A stretch of DNA of 7,259 nucleotides, taken from Desulfobacterales bacterium (GTDB lineage: Bacteria; Desulfobacterota; Desulfobacteria; Desulfobacterales; C00003060). The notes under the pieces are model-generated. The model was not told the origin of the DNA. It saw only the letters and a list, made by a program, of their open reading frames with translations, and made no database searches. Below are positions 1-4,901 of the stretch, in pieces. Made by a program: the position numbers and the translations under genes. The first letter of the stretch is position 1; each line of letters opens with the position of its first letter. Location: positions 1-7,259 of the forward strand of contig DAOVOU010000106.1 in the NCBI GenBank assembly GCA_030629475.1, written 5' to 3'.

Positions 1-49
1 AGCGGGCCAACTGAAATAGCATCCAGCGGGCCAACTGAGGACGACATCC
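1..49. repeat. Two tandem copies of a ~24-nt repeat, possible mobile-element tip
   Basis: AGCGGGCCAACTGA occurs at 1-14 and again at 25-38, and both units end in CATCC (20-24 and 45-49), giving adjacent units of 24 and 25 nt. The window starts exactly at a unit, so more copies may lie to the left. Read on the minus strand, the block starts TGTCGTCC at position 46. A TG...CA tip followed by repeated internal sites is reminiscent of IS21-family element ends (family knowledge). No transposase is visible, so that identity is a guess; the repeat itself is certain. Confidence 0.5.
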
Positions 50-82
50 CGTTCTAGCCCCTGTCCGGACTCCTCTGCTGCC

Positions 83-295
83 CTAAGCTTTCTTCTCCTC
101 TTCCAGCTTCTCCTCTTCCAGTCTGTTTGGTTCTTCGGGCGCAGGCTTTTCTTCTAACTCCCCGGATGTAGCTTTCTTGAAGTTCTTGATCCCCTTTCCA
201 ATACCGCTTCCGATCTCAGGGAGCTTGCCCGCCCCGAAAATGATGAGAATAATAACCAGAATTATGATTAACTCCGGCATGCCGATTCCGAACAT
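83..295 (-). CDS. tatA: Sec-independent protein translocase subunit TatA
   Basis: TatA is the inner-membrane protein that oligomerises to pass folded twin-arginine substrates across the membrane with TatC. The 70-residue product has the family layout: a short N-terminus with Glu8, one membrane helix at about 7-21, the Phe-Gly hinge (F20-G21), the amphipathic helix with motif GKLPEIGSGIGKGIKNFKK (about 23-41), and an acidic, lysine-rich tail. The tail contains a perfect 15-nt tandem duplication (92-106 and 107-121) coding for LEEEK twice. The ATG is preceded by GGGGGAGG (minus strand, 300-307) with 4 nt spacing, which supports the start. It is transcribed behind the small J-domain ORF, whose stop codon abutts this ATG. 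TatB is less likely because the tail is short and the amphipathic motif is TatA-like; tatC is not in the window. Confidence 0.93.
   Translation of the reverse strand: MFGIGMPELIIILVIILIIFGAGKLPEIGSGIGKGIKNFKKATSGELEEKPAPEEPNRLEEEKLEEEKKA
92..121 (-). repeat. 15-nt perfect tandem duplication in the tatA tail
   Basis: CTTCTCCTCTTCCAG on the plus strand occurs twice back to back (92-106 and 107-121). It is in frame and duplicates five codons (LEEEK) in the acidic C-terminal tail of TatA, a region of low sequence constraint in the family. Confidence 0.85.
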
Positions 296-481
296 CTAAC
301 CTCCCCCTTTTCTTCCTATCCATCTTTCCATGATCTTTCCATAAGCCCTGTTAATCTCTGCCATCTTCCCCTTGGCCAGTTCCTGAATAACTGGGTCTGT
401 GCCTGCAAATTTGTCAGGATGATACTTCCCAGCCAATGCCTGCCCCGAGTACCTTATGAAGCTTTGCCTTATCTTGCTCAC
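296..481 (-). CDS. Short J-domain-like protein lacking helix I
   Basis: The 61-residue product aligns with the core of DnaJ J-domains: a basic helix II (about 3-19), the HPD loop (H21-P22-D23, in KYHPDKF) and helix III (about 30-51, LAKGKMAEINRAYGKIM). HPD is the motif through which J-proteins stimulate DnaK ATPase. Helix I, normally the first ~15 residues of the domain, is absent. An in-frame TAA at 497-499 shows the ORF cannot extend upstream, and the only initiator after it is GTG at 481. No Shine-Dalgarno is visible. A predicted promoter places the transcript start about 8 nt before the GTG, so translation would be nearly leaderless. The final codons (GGG GGA GGT TAG) double as the tatA ribosome binding site. 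It could be a real mini J-protein, a decayed remnant, or mostly a leader for tatA. Confidence 0.6.
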   Translation of the reverse strand: MSKIRQSFIRYSGQALAGKYHPDKFAGTDPVIQELAKGKMAEINRAYGKIMERWIGRKGGG

Positions 482-495
482 CCATTTTGGAAGGA

Positions 496-524
496 ATTAT
501 CCAACATTTGACGGGTCGAGTCAA
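496..524 (-). promoter_or_regulatory. Predicted sigma70-type promoter for the J-domain/tatA operon
   Basis: On the minus strand, TTGACT (519-524) and GATAAT (496-501) are separated by exactly 17 nt, each matching the consensus at 5 of 6 positions. Transcription would start near 489, only about 8 nt before the GTG of the J-like ORF and about 190 nt before tatA. Predicted by eye only. Confidence 0.5.
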
Positions 525-536
525 GCAGAATAACCT
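508..536 (+). promoter_or_regulatory. Possible sigma70-type promoter for the MetE-like gene
   Basis: TTGACG (508-513) and TAACCT (531-536) are 17 nt apart on the plus strand. The -35 is good (5/6), while the -10 matches only at its most conserved positions (T1, A2, T6). It overlaps the opposite-strand promoter: both -35 boxes lie inside the other promoter's spacer, and together they form the inverted repeat TTGAC-N7-GTCAA (508-524). Such an arrangement would make the two promoters compete or share a regulator (inference). Confidence 0.3.
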
Positions 537-573
537 CCTTGCCTGAAAGGAAGGGTTATGTTAAGGAATTACT

Positions 574-1635
574 ATGGCTAAATTCAAAGGCAATGCGCTG
601 GCCGTCCTGATCGGGAGCCTTCCTATAGCCGACCATGAGCAGGCCATTGGCCTGGTATTCAAATATACACCGGAGATTCCCCTGTGGGTTCAGCTCCCAG
701 CCTATCCGGAAGAGGGCATGATGGTCCAGTTTCTCCCTGGCGTCCCGGGTGTCGTCCAAGAACATGAGCGGGTCTTCATCCATACTTCAAAATCAACATT
801 TGAGGACGACTTGCTCAAATTCTACGAGGACTACCTTGCGATAACCGAAGGAGGCTCACCTCTGGATGGCACGCGATTTGTCCTTACCCCGGAGACCGCA
901 AGAGGCTTCTTTACCCTCCTCGACGTGATGAAATCAGCCCCGCAGTTCCCTGTAGCTCTCAAAGGCCAGATTACCGGACCTGTGACTATGGCCACAGGGT
1001 TGACAGACCAGCACAGACGCGCGCTCTTCTATGATGACCGGCTCCTGGATGTGGTGGTCAAAACGCTTGCCATGAAGGCACGCTGGCAGGTGGAAAAACT
1101 GTCACAACAGGGTATTCCTGCCATCATTTTCATAGACGAACCAGGCCTGGCGGGCTTTGGCACTTCAGCCTTTATTAGCATATCGCGAGATGACGTATCC
1201 CGGGTTCTTTCAGAAGTTATTGACGCCGTACATCAGGCAGGAGGTCTTGCTGGGGTTCACGTGTGTGCAAATACGGATTGGTCGTTAATCCTGGATTCTG
1301 CAGCTGATATACTCAGCTTTGACGCTTACGGCTTCTTTGAACGTCTGGCTTTGTATGAAGCATCCCTCAAGACCTTTTTCGACCAGGGCCGAATCCTCGC
1401 ATGGGGGATTGTCCCCACCTCAAGCAGCGAGGATATCGCCAGGGAAACAGCCTCAAGTTTGGTGGACAAATGGGAGTCGCAGGCGAGTCACCTGGAGACC
1501 CTGGGCATAGAACGGACAACGATCCTGGCACAGTCTCTGATTACACCGAGCTGCGGCACCGGCTCGCTCACCCCGGATGAAGCAATCAAGGTGCTTGAAA
1601 TGACCCGTGAGGTGTCACAGACCTTGCGCTCTTGA
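574..1635 (+). CDS. Stand-alone MetE-type (cobalamin-independent methionine synthase C-terminal domain) methyltransferase
   Basis: The 353-residue product corresponds to the catalytic barrel of MetE (Meth_synt_2 / UROD-MetE-like superfamily) without the N-terminal half of classical ~750-residue MetE. Landmarks are GQITGPVT (131-138), IDEPGL (187-192), HVC (H229, C231), ILSFDAYGF (246-254), GIVPTSSS (278-285) and TPSCGTGSL (C327). H229, C231 and C327 align with E. coli MetE zinc ligands H641, C643 and C726; the fourth ligand, E665, aligns with D250. This indicates a zinc-activated thiol methyl acceptor such as homocysteine. Related single-domain proteins include folate-independent methionine synthases that take methyl groups from corrinoid proteins; which donor is used here cannot be read from the sequence. 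Start: ATG with AAGGA at 563-567, 6 nt spacing. It is followed by yidD, overlapping or within 8 nt. HemE decarboxylase is unlikely because of the zinc-ligand set. Confidence 0.8.
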   Translation: MAKFKGNALAVLIGSLPIADHEQAIGLVFKYTPEIPLWVQLPAYPEEGMMVQFLPGVPGVVQEHERVFIHTSKSTFEDDLLKFYEDYLAITEGGSPLDGTRFVLTPETARGFFTLLDVMKSAPQFPVALKGQITGPVTMATGLTDQHRRALFYDDRLLDVVVKTLAMKARWQVEKLSQQGIPAIIFIDEPGLAGFGTSAFISISRDDVSRVLSEVIDAVHQAGGLAGVHVCANTDWSLILDSAADILSFDAYGFFERLALYEASLKTFFDQGRILAWGIVPTSSSEDIARETASSLVDKWESQASHLETLGIERTTILAQSLITPSCGTGSLTPDEAIKVLEMTREVSQTLRS

Positions 1636-1643
1636 GCTTAGTC

Positions 1644-2144
1644 ATGAAAACACGCGTCCTTTTCCCGTTCATAGCATTATTGTTTCTCATTTCTGGCTCT
1701 GCCAATGGCGTGTGTGCTTCACCGTTCAGGGAGCCATGGGGAGAGCACGGTCCTTATGGGATTGCGGATTGCGGATTGCGGATTGCGGATTTAACGGAAG
1801 CCACATTTTCCCTTGAAAATCGGACACTCCCGCCCGCCTCGCCTGAGCGAAAGTTATGGTCGGCAGGTCGTAAAATCAACCCCCTTCGTTCCTTCGTCAA
1901 AGTCTACAGGAACTACATTTCGCCAATCGATGGTAAAACGTGTCCCATGTATCCGAGCTGTTCGAAATACAGCCTCCTTTGTTTTGAAAAATACGGGCTT
2001 TTTGTAGGATGGGTGATGACTTGCGATCGACTGCTCCACGAAGCAGATGAAATGCGCAAGGCTCCCGTCATTTACGTAAATGGCGTAGAAAGGTTTTATG
2101 ACCCATTAGAAAATAATGACTTCTGGTGGCACAGTGAGCGCTAA
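1644..2144 (+). CDS. yidD: YidD-family protein with N-terminal export signal
   Basis: The C-terminal part (about 78-134 of 166) is the YidD domain (PF01809, membrane protein insertion efficiency factor): INPLRSFVKVYRNYISPIDG, then CPMYPSCSKY (100-109) with its characteristic cysteines, then the helix ending CDRLLHEADE. Ordinary YidD is a small cytoplasmic-face protein linked to YidC. This one starts with a typical signal peptide (basic MKTR, hydrophobic 5-18, likely cleavage after VCA, 23-25), then a ~50-residue low-conservation linker, and ends with an extra tail (FYDPLENNDFWW). It should therefore sit on the periplasmic side (inference). The linker contains a 7-nt tandem repeat read as IADCGLRIAD. 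A TTG at 1632, overlapping the stop of the upstream gene, is an alternative start adding four residues; ATG 1644 gives the cleaner signal peptide. Probably co-transcribed with the MetE-like gene. The following TPR gene may be its partner. Confidence 0.8.
   Translation: MKTRVLFPFIALLFLISGSANGVCASPFREPWGEHGPYGIADCGLRIADLTEATFSLENRTLPPASPERKLWSAGRKINPLRSFVKVYRNYISPIDGKTCPMYPSCSKYSLLCFEKYGLFVGWVMTCDRLLHEADEMRKAPVIYVNGVERFYDPLENNDFWWHSER
1759..1791 (+). repeat. 7-nt tandem repeat (GGATTGC) inside yidD
   Basis: Four exact copies of GGATTGC (1759-1765, 1766-1772, 1773-1779, 1780-1786) are followed by a partial copy GGATT. Because 7 is not a multiple of 3, the tract is read through all three frames as IADCGLR-IAD, and gain or loss of one copy would shift the frame upstream of the YidD domain. 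Confidence 0.9.
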
Positions 2145-2340
2145 GATCGTAACAAAAAAACAAATCTATCACGAAAGCACGTACTGTTCTCAAGGCGCAA
2201 GCCGCAAACTACAAAGGCACGAAAAACAAAATATGATTTCGTGTTTTCCCTCTTTCGTGTTTTCCCTGGCCCAGACCTGGCACACACGGACAACAGCTTG
2301 TTCCAGGCACGTCGCGCCAGGGCGGGCGTGATTGTCTTTT
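2145..2340. other. Repeat-rich intergenic region between yidD and the TPR gene
   Basis: No gene is visible in these 196 nt. The stretch holds two copies of TTTCGTGTTTTCCCT (2237-2251 and 2253-2267). It also holds an 11-bp stem (2214-2224 with 2237-2247, two G-T pairs, 12-nt loop) built on CACGAAA/TTTCGTG, and a distant inverted pair CCCTGGC (2264-2270) / GCCAGGG (2316-2322). No convincing promoter or factor-independent terminator was seen. The CACGAAA/TTTCGTG motif looks like dispersed intergenic repeat material rather than a single regulatory site. Confidence 0.5.
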
Positions 2341-3327
2341 ATGATTTTTTGCCAGAAAAAACACGAATTTCATGACTTAGGCACTAGTGCCTGCATTGTA
2401 ATGGCAGGTTGGCTTATGGCCGCTGCAATCATCGCAATCTGTCTCTTCCCTGTCTATTCGTACGCCGGCCAGGCAGTTCTCATCGATCCAGACCGTCAGT
2501 TTCACTTTGCTGAACACTATTTTCAAAAAGGCGAGTACTACAGGGCGATCGGAGAATATGAACGGTTCATATATTTTTTCCCGGAGGCCAGGCAGGTTAA
2601 GCTTGCCAGGTACAGGGTCGGGCTTGCCTATCTAAAAGGTGAGCGGTATCAAGAAGCCATTCAGGCGTTTCAACTCCTGATAGAAAGATACCCGAACTCG
2701 GTTCATGCGATCAAGTCTTATCTTGGAACAAGCGAGGCATATGTTCAGCTCAAGCGCTATGATGAGGCCCTCATCAATCTTGAGAACTTAATAACTGTTG
2801 CGCCTGATCAAAACATCAAGGATGAAGCCTATTATCAATGTGGCTGGGTTTATCTGGAAAAAGGATTGTGGGAAAATGCGCAAACCTGCTTTGATAAGAT
2901 CTCCGCTCAAAATCGAGAAAAATACAGGCTCAAGCAGCTCTTGAAGGAACTCGACAAGAAAAAAAACCTCAAGCACAAAAATCCCTCCGTTGCAGGGCTG
3001 CTTGCCATTGTACCAGGCGCAGGCCATCTGTATTGTGAAAGATACAGAGACGCATTGGTCTCCTTTTTGGTCAATGGCGCATTGATCATTACTGCCTATG
3101 AGGCATTTGATCACGATAACGATGCCCTTGGCGGAATTATCACATTTGTTGAGCTTGGCTTCTACTCCGGCAACATCTACAGCGCGGTCAGCAGCGCCCA
3201 TAAGTACAACCGGGATGAGAAATACCGCTTTTTGAGGTACTTGAAAGAGCACGCGAAGATAAACATTTCCTTCGGAGGCTCTGAGGGGAACAAGGCGCTC
3301 ATGCTTTCCTGCCAACTCTCCTTTTAG
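2341..3327 (+). CDS. Exported TPR protein with C-terminal hydrophobic PGAGH module
   Basis: From ATG 2341 the product has 328 residues. A hydrophobic stretch (about 21-42, ending SYAG) looks like a signal sequence behind an unusually long n-region; ATGs at 2401 and 2416 (the latter giving MAAAIIAICLFPVYSYAG) and a TTG at 2332 are alternative starts, none with a clear Shine-Dalgarno. Three to four tetratricopeptide repeats follow (about 52-85, 88-119, 121-155, 160-190), of the YbgF/BamD-like kind that bind partner proteins. After a lysine-rich linker (195-213) comes a hydrophobic region with LLAIVPGAGHLYCERYRDAL (220-239) and two further apolar segments (about 238-257 and 262-285), then NIYSAVSSAHKYNR. 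The last residues (NISFGGS...CQLSF) have an alternating pattern ending in Phe, as in outer-membrane strands, though this is weak. Exact function is unknown; its position beside an exported YidD suggests an envelope role shared with it. Confidence 0.65.
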   Translation: MIFCQKKHEFHDLGTSACIVMAGWLMAAAIIAICLFPVYSYAGQAVLIDPDRQFHFAEHYFQKGEYYRAIGEYERFIYFFPEARQVKLARYRVGLAYLKGERYQEAIQAFQLLIERYPNSVHAIKSYLGTSEAYVQLKRYDEALINLENLITVAPDQNIKDEAYYQCGWVYLEKGLWENAQTCFDKISAQNREKYRLKQLLKELDKKKNLKHKNPSVAGLLAIVPGAGHLYCERYRDALVSFLVNGALIITAYEAFDHDNDALGGIITFVELGFYSGNIYSAVSSAHKYNRDEKYRFLRYLKEHAKINISFGGSEGNKALMLSCQLSF

Positions 3328-3419
3328 ATTCTAACATGTTCATTCTGAGAGATTATCTCCCACAACAGCCTAATCCGTTAAGAACTTAATCCCTCTATAT
3401 GACCTTTGTTCACCAACAG

Positions 3420-3449
3420 TTGACACTCAACAGCGATTGTTGTTAATAT
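3420..3449 (+). promoter_or_regulatory. Predicted sigma70 promoter for the gsp cluster (extended -10)
   Basis: TTGACA (3420-3425, perfect consensus) is followed after 18 nt by TAATAT (3444-3449), with a TG dinucleotide at 3441-3442 in the extended -10 position. Start of transcription would be near 3456, leaving a ~100-nt untranslated leader before gspF. This makes gspF the first gene of its own transcription unit. Confidence 0.5.
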
Positions 3450-3520
3450 GCTTTACAGACCCTGGTAACACTAGCCTGAAATCTTGAGACAAATTTCGTG
3501 CTCCAGGCCAAGTAAACACA

Positions 3521-3550
3521 ACAAACCCAATAGACGCCACAAACCCAATA
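3521..3550 (+). repeat. Direct repeat ACAAACCCAATA before gspF
   Basis: The 12-mer occurs exactly at 3521-3532 and 3539-3550. It nearly matches the tandem units that form the gspJ leader (6419-6481), so the same kind of low-complexity repeat lies next to two gsp start codons. Confidence 0.75.
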
Positions 3551-3559
3551 AACTTCGTT

Positions 3560-4786
3560 ATGCCCGTTTATGAATACACGGCCCTTGACGGGTCCGGCAA
3601 GAGCGTAAACGGCATCATTGATGCCGACAGCCCGGTGACAGCCCGCCAGAGGCTCAGGGGCTCAGGAATCTTCCCGGTTGATGTGAAAGAGACATCCCCC
3701 AGGCCCAGTGATCTCCGTTCTGGCCCGGTCTCAGTATCAGCTCTTCTCAAGCGAATCAAATCAGGGGAGGTTTCTGTTGCTACACGTCAACTCTCCATCT
3801 TATTGGGTGCAGGGGTACCCCTGGTTGCGTCTTTAGACGCATTGATTGCACAAATTACCAACCCGCAGTTTAAGAAGATCATGGCTCAGATCAAGGAATC
3901 CGTCAATGAAGGGAACAGCCTGGCTTACGCCCTATCCAATCATCCCAGAATATTTTCAAATGTGTATATTAACATGGTACGTGCAGGCGAGGCATCCGGG
4001 TCTCTTGACGTGGTCTTGGATCGTCTGGCAGATTTGGGTGAACACGAGCAGGCATTGAGAGGTCGCTTCAAGGCCGCACTGGCCTATCCGGTCTTTATGT
4101 TTTTTATCGGAACCCTGGTTCTCTTCTTTTTGATTACTTTTGTTGTACCCAATATTACACAGATCTTCAGAGAGATGCATCAGACTCTCCCCCTCCCCAC
4201 CGTGGCGTTAATTAATGTTAGCAATTTCTTGAAGTCTTTTTGGTGGCTTATTCTGCTGGCAACAGTATGCGGTATTGTAATAACAAGGCAGTTAATAAAC
4301 ACCCCGAGGGGCCGTTACGTGTGGGATGAGGTCAAACTCCGTATCCCCATACTCGGACCCATCAACAACAAAATGGCTGTAGCTCGGTTCGGAAGGACGC
4401 TCGGCAGCCTGCTCAAGGCCGGCGTGCCACTTATATCTGCTCTTCAAATCGTCCGGAACATTGTCAATAATGTCATAATTGCCGACGTAATTGACAACAC
4501 CGTGGAGGAAATTCAAGCGGGCAAAAGCCTTGCCAGCCCCCTTGCTCAAAGCCGATGGTTTCCCTCCATTGTGGTTCAGATGATATCTGTGGGCGAGCAG
4601 AGCGGGGAGCTGGAGGCTATGCTGAGTAAAATTGCAGAGACCTATGATAGGGACGTGGAATCTCAAATCATGGCCATGACTTCCATGCTCGAGCCCGTCA
4701 TGATCCTGGTCATGGGCTTGATCGTGGGGTTTATAGTCGTATCCATATTACTGCCTATTTTTGAGATGAATCAGATGATAAGATAG
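3560..4786 (+). CDS. gspF: Type II secretion system inner-membrane protein GspF
   Basis: GspF is the polytopic platform protein of the type II secretion system that links the cytoplasmic ATPase GspE to pseudopilus assembly. The 408-residue length is normal for the family. The N-terminus MPVYEYTALDGSGK is typical of GspF and fixes the start although no Shine-Dalgarno is visible. Two T2SSF domains follow: about 73-197, with LSILLGAGVPLVASLDAL (78-95) and MVRAGEASGSLDVVLDRLAD (139-158), and about 277-401, with the matching LGSLLKAGVPLISAL (281-295) and MISVGEQSGELEAMLSKIAE (341-360). Membrane segments lie at about 175-197, 224-243 and 378-401. It is the first gsp gene here; gspE is not immediately upstream, which differs from the common E-F order. 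A type IV pilus PilC is related, but the downstream GspG/H/I/J set points to secretion. Confidence 0.95.
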   Translation: MPVYEYTALDGSGKSVNGIIDADSPVTARQRLRGSGIFPVDVKETSPRPSDLRSGPVSVSALLKRIKSGEVSVATRQLSILLGAGVPLVASLDALIAQITNPQFKKIMAQIKESVNEGNSLAYALSNHPRIFSNVYINMVRAGEASGSLDVVLDRLADLGEHEQALRGRFKAALAYPVFMFFIGTLVLFFLITFVVPNITQIFREMHQTLPLPTVALINVSNFLKSFWWLILLATVCGIVITRQLINTPRGRYVWDEVKLRIPILGPINNKMAVARFGRTLGSLLKAGVPLISALQIVRNIVNNVIIADVIDNTVEEIQAGKSLASPLAQSRWFPSIVVQMISVGEQSGELEAMLSKIAETYDRDVESQIMAMTSMLEPVMILVMGLIVGFIVVSILLPIFEMNQMIR

Positions 4787-4796
4787 CTTCTTTTGT

Positions 4797-4820
4797 AACC
4801 CTGAACGGTGAACCCTGAAC
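4797..4820 (+). repeat. Direct repeat AACCCTGAAC between gspF and gspG
   Basis: Two exact 10-nt copies (4797-4806 and 4811-4820) are separated by GGTG, and a decayed third unit (CTGTGAAC) follows. This is low-complexity intergenic repeat material with no evident coding or regulatory role. Confidence 0.7.
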
Positions 4821-4839
4821 CTGTGAACGCCTAGTTTCT

Positions 4840-4890
4840 TTTTATGTAATGCGCCAGAGGCGGGCTACGCCGCTTCAAAGAGAAAAGGAG
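4840..4890 (+). repeat. Palindromic junction module upstream of gspG (copy 1)
   Basis: TTTTATGTAATGCG (4840-4853) matches 13 of 14 positions of the module at 5950-5963, and both continue with GCCGCT (4869-4874 and 5969-5974) and an A-rich AAAAGGA. A 6-bp hairpin, A4858-G4863 with C4870-T4875 (one G-T pair, 6-nt loop), occupies the centre. Its AAGGAG end (4885-4890) appears to serve as the gspG ribosome binding site. Confidence 0.6.
4885..4890 (+). promoter_or_regulatory. Shine-Dalgarno AAGGAG deciding the gspG start
   Basis: AAGGAG lies 11 nt before ATG 4902, a long but usable spacing, while it overlaps the alternative GTG at 4890. This favours ATG 4902 as the gspG start. The site is part of the repeated module. 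Confidence 0.55.
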
Positions 4891-4901
4891 TGAGTAATGC
4901 T

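Larger units (their letters stand above)
3328..3559. other. Intergenic region upstream of gspF
   Basis: These 232 nt separate the TPR gene from gspF and hold no ORF of note. They contain the predicted gspF promoter (3420-3449) and, just before the gspF start, two copies of ACAAACCCAATA. No T-tailed terminator for the upstream gene was found; a small GAGA...TCTC inverted repeat near 3347-3359 is too weak to call. Confidence 0.5.

Noticed and set aside
83..295. TatB instead of TatA
   Set aside because: At 70 residues with the GKLPEIGSGIGKGIKNFKK helix and a short acidic tail it fits TatA/E; TatB proteins usually have a much longer C-terminal region.
574..1635. Uroporphyrinogen decarboxylase HemE
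   Set aside because: The fold is related, but the His-X-Cys and distant Cys zinc ligands and the DEP motif fit MetE-type methyltransferases, and HemE signature regions were not seen.
2788..3315. A 175-codon open frame on the minus strand
   Set aside because: It lies wholly within the TPR gene, has no recognisable domain, and its composition is that of an antisense frame of a strongly coding gene.
4292..4666. A 124-codon open frame on the minus strand inside gspF
   Set aside because: It is antisense to the conserved second T2SSF domain and resembles no known protein.
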